From Mycobacterium sp. DL (GTDB lineage: Bacteria > Actinomycetota > Actinomycetes > Mycobacteriales > Mycobacteriaceae), in NCBI RefSeq assembly GCF_039729195.1, contig NZ_CP155796.1, positions 1,178,001 to 1,242,000 of the forward strand: a stretch of DNA of 64,000 bases, in the 5' to 3' direction. This document shows positions 19,126 through 29,178 of the stretch, piece after piece (position 1 is the stretch's first letter; the number at the start of each line of letters is the position of its first letter). A model generated the notes under the pieces. That model made no database searches and was not told the DNA's origin. It saw nothing but the letters and a program-made list of their open reading frames with translations. The translations under genes and the position numbers were made by a program.

Positions 19126-20899
19126 GCTCTCCTTCCTTCCCAGCGTTCCCGGTGTCGATGACGTCCGGGCGCTCGCCCGCAAGGTCGACACCGCCCGCCA
19201 TCACGGCGTACCGGACGGCTGCATCCTCGAACTCGATCTCCAGGCGATGCCGCAGGAGTCCAGCGGGTTCGACCCTCTGGTTCTGATCAACGGTGCGGGC
19301 AAACCACTGCTGCTACGGGAGGCGATCGAGGCGATCCATCGCGCCACCGACGATCCGCGGGTCGCGGGCCTGATCGCACGCATCCAGATCCCGGCCGCCT
19401 CGCCCGGTCCGGTCCAGGAACTGCGCGAGGCCATCGTGGCGTTCTCCGCCCAGAAGCCTTCCGTGGCGTGGGCGGAGACCTACCCGGGCACGCTGTCCTA
19501 TTACCTCGCCTCGGCCTTCGGCGAGGTGTGGATGCAGCCCTCGGGCACCGTCGGGTTGGTCGGATTCGCCACCAGCGCGCTGTTCCTGCGCGACGCGCTC
19601 GCCAAGGCCGGCCTCGAAGCGGAGTTCGTGGCCCGTGGTGAATACAAGTCGGCGGCAAACGTTTTCACCCAGGACAGCTACACCGACTCCCATCGTGAGG
19701 CTGACACCCGGATGGTCGAAAGCCTGCACGCGCAGGTGTGGGAAGCGGTATCGGCCTCGCGCGGTGTTGATGCGGCCGCGCTCGACGCGCTGGCCGACAA
19801 AGCGCCGTTGCTGCGTGATGACGCGGTCACCGGAGGTCTCGTCGACCGCATCGGGTTCCGCGACGAGGCCTATGCGCGGATCGCGCAGATGAGCGTCCCG
19901 ACATCGCAGGAGGCCCCTGATGAAGCGGACGGCGACGACGCGCCACCGCGGTTGTTCCTGACCCGCTACGCCAGGGCCAAGGGACCGTCGGTGTCGATGC
20001 CGGGGATCAAGGGCAGGAAGACCGTCGCCGTGGTAACCCTCGCCGGACCGATCGTCAGCGGGCGCGGGCGTCAGATGTCGCCGCTGGGCTCACCGAGCGC
20101 CGGTGGTGACACCATCGCCGCGGCGCTGCGTGAGGCGGTCGCCGACGAGGATGTCTCGGCGATCGTGCTGCGGGTCGACAGTCCCGGCGGATCGGTGACC
20201 GGATCGGAGACCGTGTGGCGGGAGGTCGTTCGGGCCAGGGCGGCCGGCAAGCCGGTCGTCGCCTCGATGGGCGCCGTCGCGGCATCCGGTGGGTACTACG
20301 TGTCGATGGCCGCTGACGAGATCGTCGCCAATCCCGGCACCATCACCGGCTCGATCGGCGTGGTCACCGGCAAGCTGGTGGCGCGAGAACTCAAGGGACG
20401 TCTGGGCGTCGGGTCTGACGGCGTGCGTACCAACGCCAACGCCGACGCCTGGTCGGTCAACGCGCCTTTCACCGAGGAGCAGCACGCGCATGTCGTCGCC
20501 GAGGCGGACCTGTTCTACACCGACTTCGTCAAGCGGGTGGCCGACGGCCGCGAGTTGAGTGTCGAGGAGGTCGACGGGGTCGCGCGGGGACGGGTGTGGA
20601 CCGGCGCCGACGCCGCCGAGCGCGGTCTGGTCGACGAACTCGGCGGCCTGCGCACCGCGATCCGCCGGGCCAAGGTGCTCGCCGGGATCGATCCCGACGA
20701 GAAAGTCACCGTCAAGAATCTGCCCGGCTCTTCACTCCGGGATATGTTGCGGCCCAAGCCTTCTTCGCAGCCGGCCGCCGCATCCCTGCCCGATGCGATG
20801 GGGGCCCTGGTGGTCGCGACGGTGTCCGGGGTTCTCGACCAGACCCAGCGGTCGCTCACCGGCGCGAACGCGCTGTGGCTCGGCGAGTGGCGGTTCTAG
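19124..20899 (+). CDS. sppA: Signal peptide peptidase SppA (protease IV), 67K type
   Basis: 591 residues forming the tandem ClpP/crotonase-fold of long SppA. The general base Lys175 (RGEYKSAAN) is in the N-terminal half, and the nucleophile Ser388 (AASGGYYVS) in the C-terminal half, with DSPGGSV at 352-358. SppA degrades cleaved signal peptides at the membrane. It normally has an N-terminal membrane anchor; none is obvious here, and only amphipathic helices are seen in the first 30 residues. The ATG at 19124 begins MLSFLPSVPGVDDVR. Its stop lies 1 bp from the stop of the convergent methyltransferase. Confidence 0.92.
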   Translation: MLSFLPSVPGVDDVRALARKVDTARHHGVPDGCILELDLQAMPQESSGFDPLVLINGAGKPLLLREAIEAIHRATDDPRVAGLIARIQIPAASPGPVQELREAIVAFSAQKPSVAWAETYPGTLSYYLASAFGEVWMQPSGTVGLVGFATSALFLRDALAKAGLEAEFVARGEYKSAANVFTQDSYTDSHREADTRMVESLHAQVWEAVSASRGVDAAALDALADKAPLLRDDAVTGGLVDRIGFRDEAYARIAQMSVPTSQEAPDEADGDDAPPRLFLTRYARAKGPSVSMPGIKGRKTVAVVTLAGPIVSGRGRQMSPLGSPSAGGDTIAAALREAVADEDVSAIVLRVDSPGGSVTGSETVWREVVRARAAGKPVVASMGAVAASGGYYVSMAADEIVANPGTITGSIGVVTGKLVARELKGRLGVGSDGVRTNANADAWSVNAPFTEEQHAHVVAEADLFYTDFVKRVADGRELSVEEVDGVARGRVWTGADAAERGLVDELGGLRTAIRRAKVLAGIDPDEKVTVKNLPGSSLRDMLRPKPSSQPAAASLPDAMGALVVATVSGVLDQTQRSLTGANALWLGEWRF

Positions 20900-20900
20900 C

Positions 20901-21818
20901 TCACGTGGGCTGAATGTGGGCACTGACGTAGACGATCTCGCCGAGCACGTCATCGTCTTCCGGTGCCGGGAGCGGCACCCCGAACTTGCTGAAGAGTTCG
21001 TCGCGGGGTGACCCCGTGACCTGCCAACCGCTGCGGCGCAGGTAGTCGGTCACCTCGTTGCGGCGACCCGCGTACACCAGCGACCCCATGTCGATGTTCA
21101 GGCCGTACTCCCGCAGCGGCGCGGACAACTCGCGTGCCTTCTCGGCGTCGAAGTCGACGATGCCCGGCGCGTACTCGGTGCCCAGCGTGCTGCCCGCGGC
21201 GGAATGGCGGGTGATCAGGTCGAACAGGTGGTCCTGCGCGTCCGGCGGCAGATAGATCAGCAGCCCCTCGGCGAGCCACGCCGTCGGTTGGGATGCGTCG
21301 AATCCGGCGTCGCGCAAGGCCGCCGGCCAATCCTCGCGCAGATCGATCGACACCGTCCGCCGTGTCGCGGTGGGTTCGACGCCGAGGTTGTTGAGTGTCT
21401 GCGTCTTGAGGGTGATGACGTCGGGCTGATCGATCTCGTAGACCACCGTGCCGTCGGGCCAGGGCAACCGGTAGGCGCGCGAGTCAAGTCCGGACGCCAG
21501 GATGACCACCTGGCGCACGCCGCCGGCGGTGGCGGCCATCAGATGGTCGTCGAAGAACCTGGTACGCACGGCCATCGCGTCGATCATCGACTGCACCCGG
21601 TCGGCGGAGCCACCCGGGAGTTGTGACACGTCGAGGTCCCCGTCGAGCATGGTGGTGAAGAAGTCCAGGCCCACCGCGCGGACCAGGGGAGCGGCGAACG
21701 GATCGTCGATCAGACCCTTCGGATCGAGCGACGCGAACGCGCGGCCCGCGGCGACCATCGTCGCCGTGGCGCCCACGCTCGACGCGAGATCCCATGAGTC
21801 GTCACCGGTGCGTGCCAC
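20901..21818 (-). CDS. SAM-dependent methyltransferase, mycobacterial LCM/TIGR00027 family (copy 1)
   Basis: 305 residues from the GTG at 21816-21818, preceded by AGGAG. N-terminal signature [20 protein letters not shown]. The SAM-binding strand and loop is [15 protein letters not shown], followed by [10 protein letters not shown] with the acidic residue that contacts [12 protein letters not shown] is the fourth motif. The acceptor is unknown for this large mycobacterial family. It is the last of three tandem paralogues sharing gene orientation and ~10-bp spacing. Confidence 0.92.
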   Translation of the reverse strand: MARTGDDSWDLASSVGATATMVAAGRAFASLDPKGLIDDPFAAPLVRAVGLDFFTTMLDGDLDVSQLPGGSADRVQSMIDAMAVRTRFFDDHLMAATAGGVRQVVILASGLDSRAYRLPWPDGTVVYEIDQPDVITLKTQTLNNLGVEPTATRRTVSIDLREDWPAALRDAGFDASQPTAWLAEGLLIYLPPDAQDHLFDLITRHSAAGSTLGTEYAPGIVDFDAEKARELSAPLREYGLNIDMGSLVYAGRRNEVTDYLRRSGWQVTGSPRDELFSKFGVPLPAPEDDDVLGEIVYVSAHIQPT

Positions 21819-21826
21819 ATGCACTC

Positions 21827-22726
21827 CTAGTCGAGTCGTGCTGAGAGATAACCGGAGTCGCCGACCATCGCCATCAGATGATCGGCCGGCGGCTCGAAGC
21901 CGTTGACGGCGTACGCCTGGGAGTTCGGCAGCACGGTGACCTGCCACCCGCGAGAACGCAGGTGATCCCCGGCGGGGGTGCGCGGGCCGGTGTAGAACAG
22001 TTCCTCGAGATCGATGTCGCTGCCGTGTCTGCGGGCGCGGGCGGTCATCGCCTTGGCCCAGTCCCCGGTGAGCGCCTTGGGGTCCATGTGCTCGGTGGCC
22101 AGCCTGCTGCCCGGTGCGCTCAGCGCCGTGATGTCGTCGAGCAACCGGTCCTGGGCTTCCGGGGGCAGGTAGATCAGCAGTCCCTCGGCGATCCACGCGG
22201 TCGGCACACTCGGGTCGAAACCGGACTCCCGCAACGCTTTCGACCAGTCGTCGCGAAGATCGATGCCGACGGTCCGGCGCTCGACGGCCGCAGCGGCGCC
22301 GGCGTCGGCCAGGACCCGGGTCTTGAACTCGATGACGCTGGGTTGATCGATCTCGAAGACCACGGCACCGTCCGGCCAGGACAACCGGTAGGCGCGGGTG
22401 TCGAGACCGGAGGCCAGGATCACCGCCTGCCGGACGCCGGCGGCCGCCGCCTCGAGGAAGAAGTCGTCGAAGTATCGGGTGCGCACCGCGATGTGCTCGC
22501 GCATCTGCGTGGCGCCGAAGAGCGGATCGTCCCCGAAGTCGGTCCCGCCGCGGGCGACCTCGATGAAGTGGGGCAACCCGACGGCCTCGACCAGGGTGGC
22601 GGCATACGGGTCGTCGATCAGGGGGTCGGGACCACGGCTGGCGAATGCCCGGGATGCGGCCACCGACGTGGCGGTGGCGCCGACGCTGGACGCCAGATCC
22701 CAGGTGTCGCCCTCGGAGCGAGCCAT
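21827..22726 (-). CDS. SAM-dependent methyltransferase, mycobacterial LCM/TIGR00027 family (copy 2)
   Basis: 299 residues with the same layout as copy 1: [20 protein letters not shown] at the N-terminus, [19 protein letters not shown] for SAM binding, FEIDQPSVI, and [28 protein letters not shown] precedes the ATG. The C-terminal third differs most from its neighbours ([20 protein letters not shown]), which suggests a different acceptor. Confidence 0.92.
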   Translation of the reverse strand: MARSEGDTWDLASSVGATATSVAASRAFASRGPDPLIDDPYAATLVEAVGLPHFIEVARGGTDFGDDPLFGATQMREHIAVRTRYFDDFFLEAAAAGVRQAVILASGLDTRAYRLSWPDGAVVFEIDQPSVIEFKTRVLADAGAAAAVERRTVGIDLRDDWSKALRESGFDPSVPTAWIAEGLLIYLPPEAQDRLLDDITALSAPGSRLATEHMDPKALTGDWAKAMTARARRHGSDIDLEELFYTGPRTPAGDHLRSRGWQVTVLPNSQAYAVNGFEPPADHLMAMVGDSGYLSARLD

Positions 22727-22736
22727 CGTCGGTCTC

Positions 22737-23666
22737 CTACTTGAGCGCGGTCACATAAACGACGTCGGCGAAGCCTTCGCCGTCGTCGAGTGGGGCGAGT
22801 CCGTACTTGATCAGCAGATCATTGGTCGGCAACGCCTCGACGCGCCACCCGCCTTCACGGAGATACTCGGTGAGGTCGGCGCGGTCACCGAGGAACACCA
22901 GCTCGGAGAAGTCGAGGTCGAACCCGTGGCTGCGCCATTGGTCGGATGCGTCCTTCATCTGTTGGCGCATCGCGTCGTGGTCGGCGTCGTGATGGGCGGG
23001 TACGCCCTCGGCGGCCAACCGGCTGCCGGCCGCGCTGAGTTCGCCGATCTGGTCGAGCAGGCGGTCCTGCGCCTCCGGTGGCAGGTAGCCGAACAGCCCT
23101 TCGGCAATCCAGGCCGTCGGCCTGGTGGTGTCGAAGCCCGCGGCTGCCAGCGCTGCGGGCCAGTCATGGCGCAGATCAACGGCGACCGTCCGCAGATCGG
23201 TGGTCGGATGTGCGCCGAGCCCGGCCAACGTCGTCGTCTTGAACGCGATCACCTCGGGCTGGTCGATCTCGAAGAGCGCCATGTCCTCGGGCCACGACAG
23301 GCGGTACCCGCGGGCGTCCAGTCCGGAAGCCAGGATCACGGCCTGCCGGACACCGGCGGCGGCAGCATCGGCGAAGAATTCGTCGAAGAACCGGGTGCGG
23401 TCGGCCATCCCGTCGGCGAACCGGCCCATGCCCACCGGTGATCGGCCGTCCTCGGTGTCCCGCTCGAGGTCGGCGGGTGTGAGCTCACCGGAGGCGAGGC
23501 GGGTGAAGAAGTCGACGCCGACCGCGCGAACCAGTGGTTCGGCGAACGGATCGTCGATCACCGCGTCGTCGGAGCGTGAGGCCACCGCGCGGGCCGCGGC
23601 GACCATCGTCGCCGTCGCGCCTACGCTGGAGGCCAGATCCCATGTGTCGTTGTCGGTGCGTGCCAC
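22737..23666 (-). CDS. SAM-dependent methyltransferase, mycobacterial LCM/TIGR00027 family (copy 3)
   Basis: 309 residues starting with GTG. It has the shared [20 protein letters not shown] start, [28 protein letters not shown] and [16 protein letters not shown]. First gene of the tandem triplet, with a candidate operator at 23705-23718 upstream. The triplet lies between sppA and secY; M. tuberculosis also carries members of this family in the sppA-secY interval. Confidence 0.92.
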   Translation of the reverse strand: MARTDNDTWDLASSVGATATMVAAARAVASRSDDAVIDDPFAEPLVRAVGVDFFTRLASGELTPADLERDTEDGRSPVGMGRFADGMADRTRFFDEFFADAAAAGVRQAVILASGLDARGYRLSWPEDMALFEIDQPEVIAFKTTTLAGLGAHPTTDLRTVAVDLRHDWPAALAAAGFDTTRPTAWIAEGLFGYLPPEAQDRLLDQIGELSAAGSRLAAEGVPAHHDADHDAMRQQMKDASDQWRSHGFDLDFSELVFLGDRADLTEYLREGGWRVEALPTNDLLIKYGLAPLDDGEGFADVVYVTALK

Positions 23667-23704
23667 AGCTGAATCCCTTGCACTGGAGGCGTTTAGTTAG
23701 GTGA

Positions 23705-23718
23705 GGTAATGACTTACC
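23705..23718. promoter_or_regulatory. Inverted repeat upstream of the methyltransferase genes
   Basis: GGTAA and TTACC flank TGAC. The repeat lies 39 bp upstream of the copy-3 start codon, in promoter position. It is short, so the operator call is tentative. Confidence 0.3.
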
Positions 23719-23770
23719 CCGACTGTACGCCTCCCCGGACAGGATTCGGGCGGGCGAAGATGCAACTGTT

Positions 23771-23783
23771 AGTCTCGTAGACT
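23771..23783 (+). promoter_or_regulatory. secY promoter -10 within a small inverted repeat
   Basis: TAGACT (23778-23783) is followed by GTTCGG. The nine bases ACTGTTCGG recur at the S10 promoter, where they start inside the -10 CATACT. AGTCT-CGT-AGACT forms a 5-bp inverted repeat over it. The -35 is unclear. The leader to secY is about 125 nt. Confidence 0.4.
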
Positions 23784-23912
23784 GTTCGGACGCGTGACTT
23801 GCGCAGGTCGTATGCCTGCTCGTGACTGCGCGCGCACGACCCAACCACGACGCTGGTCACGCCAGCCAAAGAGCACGCCGCGATCGTCAACTCGGCCGTG
23901 CAGGAGGAAAGA

Positions 23913-25250
23913 GTGCTCTCGGCCTTCATCTCGTCGTTCAGAACCCCGGACCTGAGACGAAAGATCCTTTTCACGCTCGGCATCGTCGTCCTCTACCGGG
24001 TCGGCGCCTCGGTGCCGTCCCCCGGCGTGAACTACCCCAACGTGCAGCAGTGCATCGCACAGGTCAGCGGTGGTGAGTCGGGGCAGATCTACTCGCTCAT
24101 CAACCTGTTCTCCGGCGGCGCGCTGCTCCAGCTCTCGGTGTTCGCGGTGGGCATCATGCCCTACATCACCGCCAGCATCATCGTGCAGTTGCTGGGTGTG
24201 GTGATCCCGCGATTCGAGCAGCTGCGTAAAGAGGGCCAGGCCGGCCAGTCGAAACTCACGCAGTACACCCGGTACCTGGCGATCGCGCTGGCCATCCTCC
24301 AGGCCACCAGCATCGTGGCGCTCGCCGCCAACGGCGGGCTGCTGCAGGGCTGCTCGCTCGACATCATCCAGGGCCAGAGCGACGGACTGAACTTCACGAC
24401 GCTGGCCGTCATGGTCATCGTGATGACCGCGGGCGCGGCGCTGGTGATGTGGATGGGCGAGCTGGCCACCGAGCGTGGCGTCGGCAACGGCATGTCGCTG
24501 CTGATCTTCGCGAGCATCGCCTCGGCCATCCCCGGTGAGGGCAAGAACATCCTCGACAGCCGCGGCGGCATGGTCTTCACCTTCGTCTGCATCGCGGCGC
24601 TGATCATCGTCGTCGGCGTGGTGTTCGTCGAGCAGGGCCAGCGCCGCATCCCCGTCCAGTACGCCAAGCGGATGGTCGGCCGGCGGATGTACGGCGGGAC
24701 GTCGACCTACCTGCCGCTGAAGGTCAACCAGGCAGGCGTCATCCCGGTCATCTTCGCGTCGTCGCTGATCTACATCCCGCACCTGATCACCCAGCTGATC
24801 ACCAGCGGCAGCGCGACCCAGAGCACCGGGTGGTGGCAGACGTTCGTCGCGGAGTACCTGACCGACCCGAGCAGCCCGGTCTACATCGCGATCTACTTCG
24901 GCCTGATCATCTTCTTCACGTACTTCTATGTGTCGATCACGTTCAACCCCGACGAGCGCGCCGACGAGATGAAGAAGTACGGCGGCTTCATCCCGGGCAT
25001 CCGCCCGGGTAAGCCGACCGCCGACTACCTGCGGTTCGTGTTGTCCAGGATCACCCTGCCCGGCTCGATCTACCTGGGTACGATCGCGGTTCTACCAAAC
25101 CTGTTCCTCGAGATCGGCAACACCGGCGCCGTGCAGAACCTGCCGTTCGGCGGCACCGCTGTGCTGATCGCCGTCGGCGTCGGACTCGACACCGTCAAAC
25201 AGATCGAAAGCCAGCTCATGCAGCGCAACTACGAAGGGTTCCTCAAGTGA
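23913..25250 (+). CDS. secY: Protein translocase subunit SecY
   Basis: 445 residues, ten predicted membrane segments. It is the pore of the Sec translocon, pairing with SecE and SecG and driven by SecA. Family motifs include [23 protein letters not shown] near the plug and lateral gate, and the cytoplasmic loop [20 protein letters not shown]. The GTG at 23913 is chosen because a perfect AGGAGG lies 8 bases upstream; an earlier ATG at 23898 would contain that site within the gene. It overlaps adk by 4 bases. Confidence 0.97.
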   Translation: MLSAFISSFRTPDLRRKILFTLGIVVLYRVGASVPSPGVNYPNVQQCIAQVSGGESGQIYSLINLFSGGALLQLSVFAVGIMPYITASIIVQLLGVVIPRFEQLRKEGQAGQSKLTQYTRYLAIALAILQATSIVALAANGGLLQGCSLDIIQGQSDGLNFTTLAVMVIVMTAGAALVMWMGELATERGVGNGMSLLIFASIASAIPGEGKNILDSRGGMVFTFVCIAALIIVVGVVFVEQGQRRIPVQYAKRMVGRRMYGGTSTYLPLKVNQAGVIPVIFASSLIYIPHLITQLITSGSATQSTGWWQTFVAEYLTDPSSPVYIAIYFGLIIFFTYFYVSITFNPDERADEMKKYGGFIPGIRPGKPTADYLRFVLSRITLPGSIYLGTIAVLPNLFLEIGNTGAVQNLPFGGTAVLIAVGVGLDTVKQIESQLMQRNYEGFLK

Positions 25251-25792
25251 GAATCGTGCTGTTGGGGCCGCCCGGGGCGGGCAAGGGAACGCAGGCCCAG
25301 AAGCTGGCGGACAAGCTCGGGGTCCCGCAGATCTCCACCGGTGACCTGTTCCGCTTCAACATCAGCAACGGCACCGAGCTCGGGCTCGAAGCCAAGAAGT
25401 ACCTCGACGCCGGTGACCTGGTTCCGGCCACGCTCACCAACGCTCTGGTCGACGACCGGCTCGATCACGAGGATGCGGCCGGCGGTTTCATCCTCGACGG
25501 TTTCCCGCGCTCGGTCGAGCAGGCCAAGGCGCTCGACGAGATGCTCGAGAAGCGCAACCTCGCCCTCGACGCCGTGCTGGAGTTCCGGGTCCCCGAAGAG
25601 GAGCTGGTGTCCCGGCTCAAGGGCCGCGGCCGCGCCGATGACACCGAGGACGTCATCCGCAACCGCTTCAAGGTGTACCGCGACGAAACAGCCCCGCTGC
25701 TGGACTACTACAGCGACACCCTGGTCACCGTCGACGCCGTCGGTGAACTCGACGAGGTCTTCACCCGCGCGCTGAAGGCGCTCGGCCGCTAG
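25247..25792 (+). CDS. adk: Adenylate kinase
   Basis: 181 residues. Converts ATP and AMP to two ADP. P-loop GPPGAGKGT at 7-15, AMP-binding STGDLFR, and the [10 protein letters not shown] motif; the short lid variant GRGRADD lacks a zinc finger, as in other actinobacteria. GTG start overlapping the secY stop (GTGA). Confidence 0.97.
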   Translation: MRIVLLGPPGAGKGTQAQKLADKLGVPQISTGDLFRFNISNGTELGLEAKKYLDAGDLVPATLTNALVDDRLDHEDAAGGFILDGFPRSVEQAKALDEMLEKRNLALDAVLEFRVPEEELVSRLKGRGRADDTEDVIRNRFKVYRDETAPLLDYYSDTLVTVDAVGELDEVFTRALKALGR

Positions 25793-25797
25793 TACCC

Positions 25798-26598
25798 ATG
25801 GTCTCTCTGCCCGGCCTCCGCGGCCGCAAGGTCGTCGCCCAGCGCAGCGCCGGTGAACTCGACGCGATGGCCGCCGCCGGCGCGCTGGTCGCCGCCGCGC
25901 TCTCCGCGGTGCGCCAGGCTGCCGCCCCCGGCGTGTCCACGCTCGAACTCGACGCTGTCGCCGAGGCGGTCATCCGCGGCGCAGGAGCCATCCCGTCGTT
26001 CCTCGGCTATCACGGGTTCCCCGGCAGCATCTGCTCGTCGGTCAACGACCGCGTGGTGCACGGCATCCCGTCGGCGTCGGAGAAACTCGCCGCCGGTGAC
26101 CTGGTCTCGATCGACTGCGGAGCCATCCTCGACGGCTGGCACGGCGACTCGGCGGTCACCTTCGGGGTCGGGGATGTCATCCCCGTCGACGAGGCGCTCT
26201 CGGCCGCCACCAAGGAGTCGATGGAGGCCGGTATCGCCGCCATGGTTCCCGGTAACCGGCTGACCGACATCTCCCACGCCATCGAACTCGGCACCCGCGC
26301 CGCCGAGAAGCGCTACGACCGCAAGTTCGGCATCGTCTCGGGCTACGGAGGGCACGGCATCGGCCGGGAGATGCACATGGATCCGTTCCTGCCCAACGAG
26401 GGCGCACCCGGTCGCGGACCCTACCTGGCCGCGGGTTCGGTACTGGCGATCGAGCCGATGCTCACGCTCGGGACGACCAAGACCGTCGTGCTCTCCGACG
26501 AGTGGACGGTCGTGACCGCCGACGGATCGCGCGCCGCACACTGGGAGCACACCGTCGCCGTCACCGACGACGGACCCCGGATCCTGACCGCCGGGTGA
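25798..26598 (+). CDS. map: Methionine aminopeptidase, type I
   Basis: 266 residues. Removes the initiator Met from nascent proteins using two metal ions. The ligand set is visible: two Asp in [19 protein letters not shown], His in [12 protein letters not shown], Glu in AIEPMLTLG and Glu in WEHTVAVT. It lies 5 bp after adk in the conserved secY-adk-map order (M. tuberculosis mapA type, without the N-terminal SH3-binding extension). Confidence 0.96.
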   Translation: MVSLPGLRGRKVVAQRSAGELDAMAAAGALVAAALSAVRQAAAPGVSTLELDAVAEAVIRGAGAIPSFLGYHGFPGSICSSVNDRVVHGIPSASEKLAAGDLVSIDCGAILDGWHGDSAVTFGVGDVIPVDEALSAATKESMEAGIAAMVPGNRLTDISHAIELGTRAAEKRYDRKFGIVSGYGGHGIGREMHMDPFLPNEGAPGRGPYLAAGSVLAIEPMLTLGTTKTVVLSDEWTVVTADGSRAAHWEHTVAVTDDGPRILTAG

Positions 26599-26601
26599 GG
26601 C

Positions 26602-27111
26602 GTGGCCCCGGATCAGCCGTCGGCGAAGCGCGACCCGATCGCGGAGGCGCGCGCCAACTGGGAACGCTCCGGCTGGGGTGAGGTGGCCGACGGCATGGTC
26701 GCGGTGACCTCGGTGATGCGTGCACACCAGATCCTGCTCGCCCGCGTCGAGACCGCGTTGCGCCCCTACGGCCTGAGCTTCTCCCGCTACGAGCTGCTGC
26801 GGCTGCTGGCGTTCAGCCGCACCGGCGCGCTGCCCATCACCAAAGCCTCCGACCGCCTGCAGGTGCATGTCACCAGCGTCACGCACGCGATCAGACGGCT
26901 GGAATCCGATGGCCTGGTCGAGCGACTGCCGCATCCGACGGACGGCCGCACCACTCTGGTTCAGATCACCGAGCTGGGCCGTTCGACGGTCGAGGATGCG
27001 ACGGCGACGTTGAACGGCGATGTCTTCGCCGACATCGGCATGCCTGACGACGACTCCCGCACGCTTGCCGAGTCGATCCGGACCCTGCGCCGCAGCGCAG
27101 GCGACTTCTAG
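26602..27111 (+). CDS. MarR-family transcriptional regulator
   Basis: 169 residues, GTG start 3 bp after map. The winged helix-turn-helix is clear: LSFSRYELLRLLAFSRTGAL, then recognition helix VHVTSVTHAIRRLESDGLVE and wing PHPTDGRTTLVQIT. MarR proteins are small-molecule- or oxidant-responsive dimeric repressors; no redox Cys is present. The long N-terminal helix (IAEARANWERSGWGEVADGM) is common in actinobacterial MarR proteins. Being in the secY-adk-map unit, it is probably co-transcribed. Target unknown. Confidence 0.9.
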   Translation: MAPDQPSAKRDPIAEARANWERSGWGEVADGMVAVTSVMRAHQILLARVETALRPYGLSFSRYELLRLLAFSRTGALPITKASDRLQVHVTSVTHAIRRLESDGLVERLPHPTDGRTTLVQITELGRSTVEDATATLNGDVFADIGMPDDDSRTLAESIRTLRRSAGDF

Positions 27112-28319
27112 CGGGTGGCCGAGGGCACCGGGATCGTCGCAGTCACCGCGGTGCCGGTGCCCGGACGGGACCGGATGTTGAGCCTGCCGCCGACGATCTC
27201 GGCCCGCTCGGCCATCGACAACAGGCCGTAGCCGCCCATCTCGTCGCTGCCCAGGGGATGTTCCAGGGTGTCGAAACCGATTCCGTCGTCGACGATTTCG
27301 AGCCGGGCGGTCTCTGCGTGATCACCACGATCGACGGCGAACGTCAGCTTCGCCCGGGACGCCCCGGCGTGTTTGACGACGTTCTGCAGACACTCCTGCG
27401 CAATCCGGTACAGCGCCAGCTCGATGTGATCGGGCAGCCGGACATCGTCGAGATCTGTGTCGATCCGGACCTGGGGGATCGATCGCGCCAGGCTCGCGAG
27501 CCCGCCGGACAACCCGAGATCGTCGAGCACCGGCGGCCGCAGACCGCTGATGGCGGCGCGGGCTTCCCCCAGCGTCAGCTGGGCGAGTTCGCGCGCCCGG
27601 TCGAGCTGCTCGATGAGCGCGACACGATTGTCGACCGCCTGGGCGGCCGCGTCCAGACGGTAGGCCAGCGTCACCAACCGCTGCGAGATGCCGTCGTGGA
27701 TGTCGCCCGCCAGCCGCCGCCGCTCGAGCTCCTGGGCGTCGATGACCTGCTCGACGAAGTTCTCGTGGGCGCGCTCGCGGGCCACCAGCTGGCGGTGCAG
27801 CCGTGCCTGGTGCATCGCCCCGGCGATCAGCCGGCCGATGACGAGCAGTAGCTCCACGTCGCGATCGTCGAATTCGCGCTGGGCCACCGTGTGCACGTTG
27901 AGCACCCCGACCAGGCCACCGGGGTCGGTCTCCATCGGCACCGACACCATCGACGTGAAGTCCCGGCCGCGCAGCGACTCGAACGGCAGATACCGCGGGT
28001 CGGACTCCTTGTCGTTGCTGATCACCACGGGTTCGTGATGGCTGGCCACCCAGCCGGAAATCCCCTGCCCCAGCGGCAGCCTGATCTTGCCGACCTCGGA
28101 GTCGAACGGTGGCGTGGCACCGGCCAGCGTCAACGATCGCTCGGTGTCGTCGAGCACGTGGACGAAGCACACGTCGCTGTCGGTGGCTGCGGTGATGATC
28201 CGAGCCGCGGCGGCGGCCAGCGGTTCCACGCCGGGACCGCTGGAGGCGGCCCGGATGAGCTCGCGCAGCAGGGCGAGCTCACGGTCGGCTGCCAGCAACG
28301 GCCGCGACGAGGTGCTCAC
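27108..28319 (-). CDS. Soluble GAF-domain sensor histidine kinase (HisKA_3 type)
   Basis: 403 residues, no membrane segment. A GAF domain (~25-175) is followed by a dimerisation/phosphoacceptor helix with His208 (LAGDIHDGISQRL) and a HATPase domain with DDGIGFD and GGYGLLSMAERA. This is the NarL-partner class, like DevS but with one GAF. The GAF ligand (haem, flavin, small molecule) cannot be told. The GTG overlaps the stop of the response regulator gene (GTGA), so the two are translationally coupled. The 3' end overlaps the convergent marR by 4 bp. Confidence 0.92.
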   Translation of the reverse strand: MSTSSRPLLAADRELALLRELIRAASSGPGVEPLAAAAARIITAATDSDVCFVHVLDDTERSLTLAGATPPFDSEVGKIRLPLGQGISGWVASHHEPVVISNDKESDPRYLPFESLRGRDFTSMVSVPMETDPGGLVGVLNVHTVAQREFDDRDVELLLVIGRLIAGAMHQARLHRQLVARERAHENFVEQVIDAQELERRRLAGDIHDGISQRLVTLAYRLDAAAQAVDNRVALIEQLDRARELAQLTLGEARAAISGLRPPVLDDLGLSGGLASLARSIPQVRIDTDLDDVRLPDHIELALYRIAQECLQNVVKHAGASRAKLTFAVDRGDHAETARLEIVDDGIGFDTLEHPLGSDEMGGYGLLSMAERAEIVGGRLNIRSRPGTGTAVTATIPVPSATR

Positions 28320-28972
28320 TGGTAGATGCCCTCGCGCAACGCGGTCGCCACCGCGCCGGTGCGGTCGCTGACACCGAGCTTGCGGTAGATCGAGCTCAGG
28401 TGCGTCTTGACCGTCTCGTCGCCGATCACCAGCTTGGCGGCGATGGCGCGGTTCGACAGACCGTTGACCACGAACGACAGGATCTCGCTCTCCCGCTGGG
28501 TGAGGCCCTGACGGACCCCGGGCCAGAACTCGTCGCGCTGCAGTCGCGCCGCGGTGTCCACCGCCCTGGCCGCCATCCGCGGGTCGATCGCGGTCTCGCC
28601 GCTGTGCACGAACTCCAGCTGGCGGACCAGCTCCTCGCTGCTGATGCTCTTGAGCAGGTATCCCGCGGCGCCGACGCGGAAGGCCTGGAACAGGTACTGC
28701 TCGTCGTCGTAGACCGAGAGCATCACGACCTTGCGGTCGGGGTCGCGGGCCCGCAGCTGCTGGCACACGTCCAGGCCGCTGGACCCCTGCATCCGCACAT
28801 CACACAGCACGATGTCGGGGTCCAGATCGCCGACCACGCTGAGCACGTGGTCCGGCCCGACGGCCTGGCCGACGACCGTGACCCTGCTGTCGAAGGCGGC
28901 GAGCATCGCCTTGAGTCCCTCGATGACCATCTCGTGGTCATCAACCAGGACGATGCGCACCGGTTGGGCCAT
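28316..28972 (-). CDS. NarL/FixJ-family response regulator
   Basis: 218 residues. Receiver domain with DD at 11-12, phosphoacceptor Asp58 (DIVLCDVRMQG) and Lys in GYLLKS; LuxR-type HTH at the C-terminus (LTQRESEILSFVVNGLSNRAIA, then VKTHLSSIYRKLGVSDRT). It is the partner of the GAF kinase encoded immediately downstream. A strong inverted repeat at 29012-29052 lies 40-80 bp upstream and is a candidate autoregulatory site. Confidence 0.95.
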   Translation of the reverse strand: MAQPVRIVLVDDHEMVIEGLKAMLAAFDSRVTVVGQAVGPDHVLSVVGDLDPDIVLCDVRMQGSSGLDVCQQLRARDPDRKVVMLSVYDDEQYLFQAFRVGAAGYLLKSISSEELVRQLEFVHSGETAIDPRMAARAVDTAARLQRDEFWPGVRQGLTQRESEILSFVVNGLSNRAIAAKLVIGDETVKTHLSSIYRKLGVSDRTGAVATALREGIYQ

Positions 28973-29011
28973 TGCCCCACCTTAGGGCCGGTGGACACCC
29001 GACCCGTCCAA

Positions 29012-29052
29012 CTTGGCGCGAGGAATCCCCCAAGTGGGGGAGGCGCCGCAAG
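29012..29052. promoter_or_regulatory. Nested inverted repeat upstream of the response regulator
   Basis: CTTGGCGC (29012-29019) faces GCGCC-GCAAG (29043-29052), enclosing CCCCC-AAGT-GGGGG (29027-29040). It lies in the 206-bp divergent region between the response regulator and the HAD gene. It may be a binding site for the NarL-type regulator or an RNA hairpin. Confidence 0.4.
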
Positions 29053-29178
29053 TGTGACCTGGGACACCATGATCGTGTGCAGCCCACACGAGAGACCACA
29101 TGGCGTGCCGGCCGATTCTGGTGGGATTGGCCCCGGCCCATCGATGCCCAGGCCCAGCCTCTGAAGACGCTGGGCGCA

